From NCBI GenBank assembly GCA_002049455.2, contig KV918949.1, positions 86,755 to 150,754 of the forward strand: a DNA stretch of 64,000 bases, in the 5' to 3' direction. The position numbers and the translations under genes are program-made. The notes beneath the pieces were generated by a model, which did no database searches, was not told the origin of the DNA, and worked only from the letters and a program-made list of their open reading frames with translations. Origin of the DNA: Porphyra umbilicalis (Eukaryota; Rhodophyta; Bangiophyceae; Bangiales; Bangiaceae). Shown piece after piece: positions 18,195 to 29,430 of the stretch (position 1 is its first letter; each line of letters begins with the position of its first letter).

Positions 18195-20465
18195 CTAACA
18201 GCCCTCATCAACAAACAGGGAACAGTCCATCCAACAGGGAGAATGACGACATATGGGAGAAAGGGCGTTACAGGAACAAAAATAGATGAGCAGCAAGATG
18301 GGAGTGCGAGAGCAACAGGTGTGCCGTAAGAATCAGGGTTCTGAGCAGCTGGGTTTGGAAATGCATTCGACACCATAGCCACGTGGTAGCCAGAGACTGT
18401 GAAAGGCTGCCGCATCAATGCTACGACCTCCGTGCGTGTGTTGCACGCCCGAGCCCCCCCCCCACGGCAGTGACCCCAGTGGCGACTACCAGAGACAGGA
18501 GGAGCACGCAGGGAAAGAAAACAGGAAAGCACACGCACATATAGCAGACAAACGTACGCTCGTAATGGCAGCAAGATAAGCGGGAGTACACACCGTGTGA
18601 GATGCTCTCGATAGGCGGCACGCAACTGAGCAAGTCGCCAACATGCACGCGCCAGGCAGACAGGTATATTGAAAAGCGCACACGACAAGGGGGTGACGTG
18701 ATGTTGAGTTGCGGGCCAGGTGCTGGCGGGTTGCAGAGGTATATCGGCCGAAGGGAGGGGGGTGGCCGTCGCGGTGTGCGGTCACTCAATCCGGTCCCCT
18801 CCGACGTCGCTGCCGGCCGCACCTCAGTGGGAGGGTCGCGTGCTTCGCGAGCGTCGCTGGCCAAGCGCAGTCGGTGTTCAGCACGCCCCGTGGCACCCCA
18901 TACCAAGCGCGGAACAAGGGGGACGGCGGGGCGCCGGCGTATGCGCGCCAGTACCCGCACCCATGGAAGCGAGCATATGGCCTATTGGCGGCGCAGCTGC
19001 CGCACAGAAAGCGCAGTGCACCCTGGACAGCTTGCCAACGCGCGGGGACCGCTGCGGCGGCGGTAGCCGCAGGTATGGGCCATGCATCCAAAGTGAGGAT
19101 GTACCAGAGGAGCCCCTCTAGCGGCCACCGCTGAGCACGCCTGGCGCGCACCCTGTCCGCAAGCCTAATTGAAACAGACGTGCAAGGCGATCAATGCGGC
19201 ATACAGTGCAGGCGCCACCTCCTGAGTAATTTTTCAAAAACAATTGAGCGTGCTTCGGCATCTACGTCCGTGCGGCTACAGGCCTGGCGTCCCGAAATCT
19301 GCGCCTACCTCCCCATCCCCCCCCCCCCCTGGACCCACGCGGTGCCATCCTGCTGCTGTTGCAGCCTGCCCCCCTGCCAGCCCAAGCGACAAACACCAAC
19401 ACAAAAAATGCTCAGTAGCGACGGCGGCTCGGCTCCCATTGATTGAGTCGAAACTGATGGCACCGTGGCTCCTACCCCCGGCCTACAAAGGAGGAGAGGC
19501 GAGTAGCGACAAAGGTACTACGGGGAGACCTCCACGAGACGATAGAAGAGCTATGCAGACAGGGACACAAGCGGGGCCGATCAGGCAGCGACACGAGTGG
19601 GGTAGCACCAACCGGTCCATGAGGTGGGGAGCGAGTAGCAGCTCATGTCCGAGCATCGCCAGCAACGGCATATCGAGAAGCATCACTCAGAGCGGGAGGA
19701 GCGGCGGCAGTAGCGCACGCTGCATGCCTGCTCTCGTCGCACACCTGGTCACAAACAGCAAAACCAACATGCGCAAGGAGCTCGTCAAAAGTAGCTCTGA
19801 CGCAGGGAGACAACTGTTAATTACTGCTACACAGCATTCGGCGCACTGGCAACATGAAAGAAGCACACGCGCTCCTGCATTCTGCCGGCACCCCGCTCCT
19901 CATCCTCACCGGCCAACTCCAGCACTATCAGAAACGCACCACCAGCTGCGAGACAGCTGCACGGTCCATGAAGCGCCGTGATATGGCCGACGCGGCGAGG
20001 TAGGCGACAACAGACATCGTTGCAGATGGAACTTCACTTCCTCGGCGGGAGCGTAGAGAGGGTCCACTTCATGAAGAAAATGCCCCCCCACATTGCCACA
20101 CCCGTAATAGAGGAGCGCTAGTAAGGAGAGCAGGAAAAAAGCGGCCCAGCGACGGTAGCGCCAGAGGAGAAGTGGGTGCACTGCGGCGCAGGAAATGTGT
20201 GAAAGGAGCACGAGCGCGCACTGCTCGATCCTTGACGAGTGTCTCACATTGTCCACGAGGCCAAGCAGTGGATGGAAAGATTGTCGTGCCTGCCGCCCGT
20301 GTCAGATAACGACCCTCGCCTATTTTGTAAAGAATGAAAACGTTAGGTGGAAAGAGCTCTGTCACGTTTTCGAGTCCGAGACACTTTGAGCTGTTCAGGC
20401 AATGCGTCAAAAATTCGCTGTGATACAGGTGAGGGTGCACACAGGCGATTTGGGCCATTGTGACC
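18195..20465. other. No gene recognised
   Basis: About 2.3 kb with several medium open frames of low-complexity composition on both strands, none convincing. No RNA gene or clear repeat is seen. Confidence 0.4.
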
Positions 20466-20518
20466 AGTACAGCCGACAGCCGATGACTCGGCTAAACAGC
20501 CGATGACTCGGCTGTACA
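20466..20518. repeat. Small palindromic repeat
   Basis: Two 18-bp copies of ACAGCCGATGACTCGGCT lie 20 bp apart (20476 and 20496). Each can fold through AGCCGA/TCGGCT. The outer arms AGTACAGCCGA and TCGGCTGTACA are also largely inverted. Confidence 0.6.
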
Positions 20519-20573
20519 GTTTTATCGTTTTGCAAGTCCAGAGTGTTTTCGCGAACGCGCTTTCAGTAATATA
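20519..20573 (+). repeat. 55-bp dispersed repeat, copy 1
   Basis: Shares about 90 percent of bases with 22559-22611 in the same orientation, including the core TGTTTTCGCGAACGCGCTTT. The copies are about 2.04 kb apart. Confidence 0.75.
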
Positions 20574-20814
20574 GACCATCCCTGCCGTTGGCGCTCTTCG
20601 TGGCGCGCCCCTGGCCGCCAGGGATGCAAGTTTACGGTGTACTCATCCGCTGAAGGTTTCATTTCAATATAATTATAGAAAGGCTGACAGTAGAGTTTTA
20701 GTAAGCATTTGTGAAAGACTTATGCGTTCCACGCTCCAATATATATCCTAATGTACTCCGACCGTTTCGCCTGGCGATTTACCTTGTCACCGGCAACGGC
20801 GCGAGCGTACGGTG

Positions 20815-20941
20815 GCGCTGCGAGCAATGCCAGGCAGCCGATTCGCGGGGGGGAGGGGAGCTGCACGCTATGCCAGGTAGCCGTTTCGCTGGGGGGGGCG
20901 GCGCTGCGGGCAATGCCAGGCAGCCATTTCGCAGGGGGCGG
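20815..20941 (+). repeat. Three degenerate 43-bp tandem units
   Basis: Units share AATGCCAGGCAGCC, then TTCGC, then a G run (starts near 20815, 20858 and 20901). Confidence 0.7.
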
Positions 20942-22558
20942 CCGCACTGGCTGTGTCGCCAGAGCGCGTCGTGGCTGAAGCACTGGGGGGGCCTGCGGGC
21001 ACAGCTCCCGCCGGGCGCCCGTGCCTGCCCCGCATGCCACACTGCCCACCGCCTGCCGGAGCCCCCCTCCCAGGTGCACAGTACTCATGCGCGGCCGTCG
21101 CCCACCGCCTACCCTCCCCCTCCACATAAGAGCGGGGGGCATAACAGGGGCCCACTCCCCCCACGTCCAGGCCACCCATCCCGCCACACCCGGACCACTC
21201 CCACCCCCGACGCCCCCGCCCTCCCTCCCCCAGCGCCGACTTTCAATTTCCCTGGACTTAAGTCTAGGGTGCTTTGTCACACCCACACGTCGGAGAAAAA
21301 ATTTCTTTTTTCTAGTGCATGCTGCGGGAGTACTTAAAAAAACGTTTTTGGCGGTCCGTTTGGCTCCCTACGCCGTTGGAGGACGTCCCCCGGCGCTTTC
21401 TTGACTATAGGAACATGCGCCGGGGCTGTCCGCATCTTTCTGTGAAGTTGCTAGAGGTGGCGACGTCTTCATCGCCCGTGCGGTCCGCGGAAGCAGAATC
21501 GTGGTTAAAAAAGTGCGTGAGGGCAGGTGCAGCGTTTACGGGGTCGTGGGGGCAGGTGGACGCGGCCACGAACGGCCATGATGTCGCAATTTCGCGGTAG
21601 TTGGCCAGAATCGTGCTCTGCGGGCCCTGTGGGAGACGTCGGTTCTGATTTTTCAAACAGGGGGTCGTGTCGGCGCTGAATGCGCTGCGGCCTGCGTGGT
21701 GGCGTCCCTTCCCACAACACCCGCGCGCGGCGGGTGGGGGCGGCGGCCACTGCCACTGGGGGTGTTGCCGCCGCGCCTCCCGCCGACGCGGCGGTGAGCA
21801 GTGGACGACCGTGCGCACGACGCGCGCCCGCACACGGCAGCGAGTGGCGCCCGCGGCCGCGGCGGGCGCGGCCGCGGCGGTGCCGGCGGCGGCGGCGGCG
21901 GCGGCGTGGCACCCCTGTTATATTCTCGCTCCACCCCGCCGCCCGCCCCCCCGTGCCATCGAAGGCTTCTTCCCCCCCCCTCCCCCTCTGTGGCCCCACA
22001 TACCCCCCCCTCCCCATCCACCGCGTCGCCGCCGCGCACGTGCGCATCGCGCAGCTCGGCCTCAATTCTGCGCTGCGGCAAGCGATGACTGCCCAGCGAG
22101 CGTCGGCCGGTGGTTACTCGGATGGTGGCGTCCGTGCCTCGGTTTCAGCCGCCGCCCGCCACGGCGGTGGCGGTCGCTGCTGACCCTCCGGTGGGTGCGG
22201 CAGGAGCCCCTCACGGCGATCACCTACCCCCCCTCGGACGAAGACAAAGCACTGGTCGTCGAGGAGCGTGCAGGCGGCCGCTGCCCACCAGTGGGCGGGT
22301 ACCCCCCCGACGGCAGCAGCTGCCGCTCGTGCGGGCCGCGGTGGACGCCGCGGCGGCGGTGGGCGGAGCGCCCCAGACGCCAGCAAGCGGTGGTCACGTC
22401 CGCGACCGCCACCACCGCCGCCATGGCCGCCTTCCTCGTCTCCTTTTTTCTGATCTGCCGCTCTTACGTGCGCTCCCAAGCGGCGCCGGTCGTGCAGGTG
22501 ACGCTCACCCGGGAGGCGGTGCTCGACTTTCCTATGTATCTTTCGTCGTGTGAATCTA
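20942..22558. other. No gene recognised; GC-rich island
   Basis: 21660-22510 is a strongly GC-rich block with overlapping Ala/Arg/Pro-rich open frames on both strands. They lack any ordered segment and look like composition artefacts. Confidence 0.4.
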
Positions 22559-22611
22559 GTTCTATCGTTTTACAAGTCCAGGGTGTTTTCGCGAACGCGC
22601 TTTCAGTATAG
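22559..22611 (+). repeat. 55-bp dispersed repeat, copy 2
   Basis: See 20519-20573. Same orientation, about four substitutions. Confidence 0.75.
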
Positions 22612-22713
22612 TACATAATTTCATCCTTACATGAGTAAATGGAAAGCAACTACCAACACGTGGTGCACACGTTGCACAATTATAGTCTGCCGATCCATGG
22701 TTTGCATTAAAAT

Positions 22714-23439
22714 CAGGCCTCACCAAGAGTATTTCGTCAAGGGTATCACCCGAGTATTTTTTTCGGGTATATACTCGTACCCGTGAGATATTTGGACGCG
22801 TCGCCCATACTCAGTCTTTCTCCAATGCTGTCCACCCTCTATGGCGATCGTACGACCAGAAAGTAGCCCACATTTTTCGTGCAGAAGACGATGATCGGGA
22901 GCCACGATCGCCGTTGATTGTACCGTAGAGGCCGGTCGACCGCGTTCGTTGCTATCCCCCCCTGGACAAGAACGGAAGCGACAAGAATGGAGAAAGACTG
23001 TACTCGCGAATGGGACGTGGCCAGATACTCGCAACATCGAATCACCAAGGGTATCCGAGAGTACTACTCGTATTCTCAATTCTGCAGAAGCCGATACCGT
23101 TGACAGCGTCCCGCAGTGCGGCGCCGTCACCACGTGAGCCGCCTGACAAATAAGTACGTCTCGAAATCTAAAAAAAACCTCCCGAAATCAACAGCTATCT
23201 GCAGGATCTGGAATTTAGTTCCAGCGGAAGGTATACGCATACCCGCGCGAATATCAAAATTGGATACCGACAGCCCATAATGTCGCGGGTATATACCCTT
23301 GATACCCGCTCTGTCAGGTTTTGGAGATACTCATACTCGAACGGCTGAAAGTCCTTCGCACTGTCAGCAAATACTCAGTGGCTCGATCAGACCCGAATAC
23401 CGTACTCGTGGCCAAATCTGATACCCTTGGTGGGGCCTG
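22714..23439. mobile_element. hAT-type non-autonomous DNA element (MITE), 726 bp
   Basis: The terminal inverted repeats are CAGGCCTCACCAAGAGTAT on the left and, read inward from the right, CAGGCCCCACCAAGGGTAT (17 of 19 identical). They are flanked by a perfect 8-bp direct duplication ATTAAAAT (22706-22713 and 23440-23447). An 8-bp duplication and a CAG start are typical of hAT elements. The interior has no gene but many short GGGTAT/ATACCC and ACTCGTA motifs in both orientations, like subterminal transposase-binding repeats. It would need a transposase from elsewhere. Confidence 0.88.
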
Positions 23440-23447
23440 ATTAAAAT

Positions 23448-23894
23448 TCAGTGAGATTTTCACGTGCATTAATCCGAGTGTAATTATCCCCTCTCAACCC
23501 TGCTGGCCGCCCGCCTTGCGCGTCGTGCCGTGTGCCGCGCCGGGCGTTCCCGCCGCTGCGATGCTTCCCTGCCGTCGTCGCCGACGGGTGGCCGACCGCC
23601 CCTGGCCCTTTTTTTTCGACTGGTTGCCGCCACACTGCTTGTTTGGAGGCGCTCTTGTCGCAAGCCCCTCGGCGCACGCGGGGCGTGCTGCCACCCCTCC
23701 CCCGCCCTCCCCCCCCTGCGTTGCCCGCCGGCGGCCGCCCGCGTCGCCGCGCCGCGGCCGCAGTGACCGTACCCCTGCGCGTTGTGCTGCGCCCTGTTGG
23801 CGCTTCCGTGCGCCTCCTTTTTGTTTTTCTTTTTTTGCTGTTGCGTGCGCCCCCGTCGACGGCCGCTCCGCGCTCCCCCCCGCCCGCCGCCGCC
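23448..23894. other. Upstream region of the RTF1-type gene
   Basis: GC-rich 450 bp with an open frame continuing upstream of the chosen ATG. It probably holds the promoter and 5' untranslated region. No TATA-like box is obvious. Confidence 0.4.
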
Positions 23895-26800
23895 ATGAGC
23901 GACATTGACGAGGAACTCCTCGCCGTCACGGAAGGCTACGACCGCGACCGCGGAGCGGATCGGGAGCGGGACCGGGGCTCGCGCGGCGACCGCCCGCCGC
24001 GGGAGCGGGAGCGGGAGCGCCACCGCGCGTCGGAGCGGGATCGGGAGGAGCGGCCCGACGGCGAACGCGACGGCCGTAGCGAGCGGCCGCCGCGGGAGCG
24101 GGAGCGGGAGCGCGACCGTCAGCGCGACCGTGAGCGCGACCGCGACCGTGAGCGCGACCGTGACCGGGGGGACCGCAACCGCGACCGCGACCGCGACCGG
24201 GAGCACCGGCGGGAGCGCGACCGGGAGCGGGACCACCGGCGGGAGCGCGACCGGGAGCGGGAGCGTGATCGGGATGGCCACCGGGAGGGCCACCGTGAGC
24301 GGGACCGCGACCGCGACCGCGATCGCGACCGCGACCGCGACCGCGACCGCGACCGGGGGGACCGGGACCGGGACCGCGGGCGAGACCGCGACCGCGACCG
24401 CGACCGCGACCGGGACCGCAACCGGGACCGGCGTGACCGGGACCGGGACAGGGACCGCCCGCGCGAGCGCGAGCGCGACCGCGAGCGCGACCGCGAGCGC
24501 GAGCGCGACCGCGATCGCGACCGCGACCGCGACCGCGACCGCGACCGCGACCGCGACCGCGACCGCGACCGCGACCGCGACCGTGACCGTGACCGCGACC
24601 GCGACCGTGACCGCGACCGGGAGCACCGTCGGGAGCGCGACGGCGGCTCCGCGTTGGGCGGTGCATATGGGGAGCGGGAGCGGGACCCCCCCCCCCCCCC
24701 CCTCCCCCGTCGAGCCGCCCCCGCCCGTCGGGCGGCGCCTCGGACGATTCCTCCGAACACGTCTACTCAGGGGAAGAGTCGGAGCGCGCCTCGGATGATG
24801 AGCGCGGGGGCTCGCGCCGCCGCCGCACCTCCGACCTCGACGTGTCCGCGTCAGACTCACTCGACGGCGACGATGGGGATTACGAGGTGTCGGCCGCCGG
24901 CGGCCGCGGGCGGCGCGCCGCCAAGCGCACGCCCGCCAAGCGGGGAGGCCGCCCCTCGGGCGCCGCCGCCGGCGCGGGGGCGCCAGGCGGGCGGACGCCC
25001 AAGTCCGGGCCGCCCGCGCCCGGTAGCCGCTCGACTGCCCGCGGCGGCGGCCCGTCGGCCAAACGCCCTGCGCCCGGCGACAGCGACGGCGACGGGGACG
25101 GCGACGGCGCCTTTGTGCACGAGTACGACTCGGACGGGTACCGGGACGAGGACGACCGGCGGGTGCTGACGGGCATGCTGCAGTTGGAGCGGGAGAAGCT
25201 GCTGTTTAAGCGCTTTGAGGAGCGCAACGCCGCGTTGGAGGTGTGGCAGCTGCAGCGCAAGCGCCGCCGGTCGGCGGTGCGGCCGACGGGGGCGGCGGCG
25301 ACCAAGCAGGCGGCGCTCGCGGATTTGGCGGCGCGCCGGGCGACGCGGGAGCACCGCGCGCGCGCGTCGTCGCCGGGGGGGGGGGGGGCGGCCCGCGGGG
25401 GGGGGGGGGAGCGGCCGGCGGCCGCGCCGGACGAGGAGGGGATGGAGGAGGGCGAGGCGGATGAGAGTGTGGACGATGAGGAGCGGGAGCGGGACCGCCT
25501 CACCAAGCGCAGGCGGCGGGAAAAGGAAAAGGCGGCGGCGGCGGCGGCGGCGACGGCGGCGGCGGCGGCGGCGGCGAGGCCGCCTGATGACGGCGCCGAC
25601 GCGGGCGGCCGCAGCGCCGACGGCCTCAAGGCGGCCGGCAGTGGCGGCGGCGACGCGGCCGCGTCGTCGGTCGGGGACCTCTCCTACTCTGACTTGGTCG
25701 TTGTAGACGCGTCTGGCGGGCGCAACTCGACGCCCCTCTTTGTCCGCCGCCTGATGCTCGTCTCGTGGGCGGCGCAGCCGTGGTTTGACCGCGCCGTCAC
25801 GGGCCTCTTTGTGCGCGTCTCGTTTGGGCGCCATTACCAGCTCGCGCGCGTCAAGAGCGTGCGCGTCGGCGGGGAGCCCTACATGCTCGACGCGACGCGC
25901 ACCAACAAGCGCCTCGTTTGCGCCGTCGGCGGGCGCGAGTCGGCCTTTGACATGCTCTTTGTGTCCAACAGCTCCGTGACGCCCGCCGAGTTTGAAGCCT
26001 ACGCGGCCACGATCCGTGCCGAGGGGGACTACCTGCCGCCGCGGTCCGAGGTCCGGTCGCTCCTCGACCGGGCGACCAAGGCGCGGGCGGGAGCGCTCTG
26101 TGCAAGCCCGGAGGAGCAAGCCGTGTTTCGGACCAACATGGAGAAGCTCTTCCCAGAGCGCGTCAACTACACGCAGAAAAAGGCGGAGATTCGGTCCAAG
26201 ATAGACGCCCTCGCCGACGATATCAGCGTTGCCGCCGCCGCGGGGGACGACCCGCGGGTGCGGGAGCTCACGGGCATCCGCGACGATATGGACGATGCGT
26301 TCCGGGCGGTGCTGCAGTTGGAGGCGCGCTACGGGCCCCGCTCGCGGGCGGCGAGTAGCTCGCGGGCGATCCTCGCCGCGCGTGCGGCGAAAAATGTGAC
26401 GCTCAACAAGGAGACGGACGCGCTCGCCGCGCGCCGGCGGTCTGCGGCGGTCGCGTCGGCGACGCGGGGGGGAGGGGGGGCGGGGGGGGGTGCCCCCGCC
26501 GACGGCACCGCCGCGGCGGCGGGACGCGGGGGGGGCGCCTACGGTGCCGCGTCGGGCGGCGGTGGTCCGCGGCCGCGTGCGCCCAGGGGAGCCTTTGGGG
26601 GTGGCCCAGTGGCGGGCGCCCTCGGCGGCGCCGGCGTTGCCTCCCTCCGCGCCCTCGCCGGGCGCGGCGGCGCCGGTCACGCCGCCTCGGCATTGTGGGC
26701 CGAGGTGCTGGCGTCGGCGGCGGGCATGGCCGACGGCGACGGCGGCGGCGGTGGCGGTGGCGTGGCGGTGGCGGTGGCGGTGGCGGTGGCGGTGGCGGTG

Positions 26801-27128
26801 GCGGTGGCGGTGGCGGTGGCGGTGGCGGTGGCGGTGGCGGTGGCGGTGGCGGTGGCGGTGGCGGTGGCGGTGGCGGTGGCGGTGGCGGTGGCGGTGGCGG
26901 TGGCGGGTCGGGGCGGCTGCAAGACGCCTACGCGGCGGCCGTGGCCGACGTGATGGAGATTGAGGTGGAGTTGGAGCGCCTCGGGGAGGGGGGGGGGGGG
27001 TTGGGGACGCCGACGCGCTGCCGCCGGGCGTCGACGCGGTGTATGGGCGGCGGCCGGGGCCCGTCGTGAGGAGCGCGGGCAAGGTCATCTCCTTGGACGA
27101 GTACAACCGGATGCAGCAGACGGGTTGA
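23895..27128 (+). CDS. RTF1: RTF1-like Paf1-complex transcription elongation factor (Plus3 domain)
   Basis: The ATG at 23895 follows GCCGCCGCC and gives MSDIDEELLAVTEG, like the start of yeast Rtf1. A very long Arg-Asp/Arg-Glu tract follows (to about 24640). Then come an acidic Ser region with HVYSGEESERASDDE, a basic region, and the Plus3 domain (about 25670-26010: DLSYSDLVVV, PWFDRAVTGLFVRVSFG, LDATRTNKRLVCAVG, FVSNSSVTPAEF). A coiled part and LDEYNRMQQTG end the protein at 27128. Rtf1 joins the Paf1 complex on RNA polymerase II, and Plus3 binds phosphorylated Spt5. The frame changes three times: at a C run near 24686, at the (GGCGGT)n tract ending near 26908, and at a G run near 26990. These may be sequence errors, short introns or real damage; the domain itself is intact. 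Confidence 0.88.
23935..24640 (+). repeat. GACCGC/GAGCGG hexanucleotide tract coding Arg-Asp/Arg-Glu
   Basis: Hexanucleotide microsatellite inside the RTF1-type gene, purest near 24495-24590. The opposite strand reads as long Arg-Ser dipeptides, but with no gene context. Confidence 0.85.
26740..26908 (+). repeat. (GGCGGT)n microsatellite in the RTF1-type gene
   Basis: About 26 uninterrupted hexamers. The reading frame before the tract differs from that after it, so repeat length may be mis-assembled. Confidence 0.9.
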
Positions 27129-27202
27129 GCGGCGGGGGTGTGGGGGGAGTGTGCGGCGGGGGTGTGGGGGGAGTGTGCGGCGGGGGTGTGGAGGGGGTGT
27201 GC
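27129..27202 (+). repeat. Three 24-bp tandem units
   Basis: Units of GCGGCGGGGGTGTGGGGG plus AGTGT immediately after the RTF1-type stop codon. Confidence 0.8.
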
Positions 27203-27724
27203 GGCGAGCCGCCGAGTCGATGGCGTTTTTTTGGGGGCAGCTCCCCGGTGCTCTGGTTTTTTGCGTGTGTGTTCGACGCTCTTTGCTGTGTTCCCGGCGT
27301 GCGTGTGTTTGAGGTGCCCGTACGGGGGCTGCGCGAGGGCTCGCCCGCCACAGCAGGCCCCCAAGCAGACGCGCCATCACGGACAAGGGTGTCCCCCAGA
27401 GCCGCGCGCACGATGCGCCAAGTGGCACAGCAACGACGCCAGACAAAGGAGCGCACGCCGGCACGACCCCAAAAGACGGTTTCAAGGAACAGAGTGCAAG
27501 CGCAGTGAGGTGGCAGCGCCGCACACAAGCACTTGCTAAGAGGACATGGGTAGCACAGGAGAGGGAACAAAACGAGACTGTCCACCACCAATCAATCCGA
27601 CGCCGCTGAGTCCACCCCCGGCCGGATCAGGCGCAACACGCCTCGCCGCCCGCGCCCCCCCCCCCCCCCAGCCACCGCCACCACCCGCGTTCGCGGCGCG
27701 CACGCACCTGCCCCCCCCCCCCCC
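27203..27724. other. Convergent intergenic region
   Basis: Lies between the 3' ends of the RTF1-type gene (+) and the DHAR-like gene (-). Probably 3' untranslated regions. No gene is seen. Confidence 0.45.
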
Positions 27725-28605
27725 TCAAAAGAACTTGCTCCACCCCCAAACCACCACCTTATCCGCGCACAGCACCTCCTCCGTCGCCTTCATCCGCCCC
27801 GTCACGTCGACGTACCGCTCGAGCGCCGCCCACCCGTGCCCCCCCAGGGCAAACCCCTTGTAGTGCCCCGCTGCCACGACGACGTGGCGGAGCTTGGGGA
27901 TCAACTCGCAGTCCCAGGCGCTGACCCAGGGCCCGCACAGGAAGGGCCCCCCGCCCGCCGCCAGCACCGCATCCACGGCGGCGAGGGCGGCTTCCAAGTC
28001 GGTCACCTTGGCGCCCTCCTCCCCGCCCTCCTTGTTCTTCATCAGCCGCGCAAAGGCGCCAAAGACGCGGCCGACGGCGTCGCCGACCGCCGCGTCGGCA
28101 GACGCGGCGGGGGGAAAGAGCGACGCCCCCCCCCCCCCGCCGCCGCCGCCCCGTCGCCGAGCGTGTCCACATACGCGACAATGTCTGCCGAGTCGGTCAA
28201 CGTGCGGCCGCCGTGCACAAAGACGGGGGTGCTGCCAGCGTCGGTGAGGGCGAGGAAGGTGTCGGGCTTGTTGGACAAGTCGACGGGCACAATGTCCACG
28301 GCGACGCCTTTGAGCGCCGCCGCCAGCAGCGCCTTGAGAGAAAAAGGGCAGTCGCCGACCGACTTGCCATCGGGGCCGGCCTTGACGTACATGATGCCCT
28401 TGGTGTCGGTCGGCGTCGCCGCCGCCATGGTGACGACGCCGCGGCGGCCGGCGGCCGGGGCAGAGGCGCGGCGGAACGCGATGGGGGAGGTGGGGGTACA
28501 CGGGCCGCGGTGGGGTGCCCGACGCGGTGCGCGGCTGCCGCGGAGGCGGGCGGCAACGGCCGTCGCCGCCAGCAGGGGCGCAGGGGTAAAGGCTGGGAAA
28601 CTCAT
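27725..28605 (-). CDS. DHAR: Dehydroascorbate-reductase-like glutathione transferase, probably plastid-targeted
   Basis: The ATG at 28605 opens with MSFPAFTPAPLLAA and an Arg/Ala/Ser-rich, acid-poor stretch of about 55 residues, like a plastid transit peptide. The thioredoxin-fold domain follows, with GDCPFSLKALL; the Cys (codon 28348-28350) is the expected catalytic residue of DHAR/CLIC-type transferases. The rest of that domain has DIVPVDLSNKPDTFLAL and a TPVF cis-Pro region. The C-terminal helical domain has FLCGPWVSAWDCELIPKLRH and AAGHYKGF, matching the PKLYH...GHFK block of plant DHARs. The enzyme regenerates ascorbate using glutathione. The frame changes at a run of 13 C (28126-28138), which joins the two domains through a Gly-rich linker. 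That is more likely a homopolymer error than a true break. A CLIC-like relative is the main alternative. Confidence 0.82.
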
Positions 28606-29230
28606 CCAGTCCCAGCAGAGGGGGGACGATTCGGAACAAAGGGGGCTTGTGGGGGGGGGGGTTCAAAAGACAGTGGAAGACAACAGACGGTCGTATGAGC
28701 CCTTGCGCCAGCGTGATGCCGAGTCGTGATCGCTGCAGGAGGTTGCGCGCCAGACGGTCTCGTAGTTCGAAGAGGGGTGTCCGTCACTCGTCACGGCGCT
28801 GTGCACACCTAGTTAAAACGGCTCAAAGCGGACTCCTGGCTTTCCGGCCCTTGATGGGTCAGATCACAGTTCCAGGGACGTGTCTCCGACTTTGACTGGG
28901 AGGCAAGTCATTTGGGGACCTTCCTGGGTTCAGAGTGGACGTGTCACGGACAGGGGGCGTCTGTATGGTGGAATCGCATCCTCGATGGACAGCGCTCTCC
29001 ACGGTTCTTCACCAGTGTCGGCGCAGTGCCCGCAAACGCCTGTTGTCCAGAGAACCATTTACGGGGGTCTGTGGCGCCAATAAACCCACACCGCCGGTGG
29101 CAGGCATGCGCATTTTGCGCGCACGTCGGAATGCCCCTGCGCGATATGTGCACGGCGGCCCACGGATCGCGCAGCTTTCCGAAGGCAACGGACGGGACGG
29201 GGTCGTATCTCGAAAAAAACGACCCACGAT
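28606..29230. other. No gene recognised
   Basis: Holds the upstream region of the DHAR-like gene. No clear motif is seen. Confidence 0.4.
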
Positions 29231-29430
29231 GACACGTGGGCTACAGGAGATCGTGGGTGGGGCTACAAGAGATCGTGGGGGCTCTCTGGGGGGGTGTGGG
29301 GGGGGGGGGGGGGGTTGGGGGATTAGGGGGGTGCTGGGGGGGGCGCTGGGGGGGGGTTGGGGGGGGGTTGGGGGCGGGGTTGGGGGGTTTGGGGGGGGTT
29401 TGGGGGGGGGGTCGGGGGGAGCTGAGCGGC
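29231..29430 (+). repeat. Short direct repeat followed by a long G-rich tract
   Basis: Two copies of GGCTACA.GAGATCGTGGG are followed by about 150 bp of G runs (up to about 18 in a row) separated by single T, C or GTT. This is capable of forming G-quadruplexes. Confidence 0.8.

Noticed and set aside
20711-21337. 208-codon ORF across the 43-bp repeats
   Set aside because: Built largely from tandem repeats and Pro/His-rich composition; no domain and no conserved start.
24119-24760. Minus-strand ORF of pure Arg-Ser dipeptides, like an SR splicing factor
   Set aside because: It is the reverse complement of the GACCGC microsatellite inside RTF1, with no RNA-recognition domain or gene structure.
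24857-27364. 835-codon minus-strand ORF opposite RTF1
   Set aside because: Shadow of a GC-rich gene; the plus strand carries the recognisable Plus3 domain.
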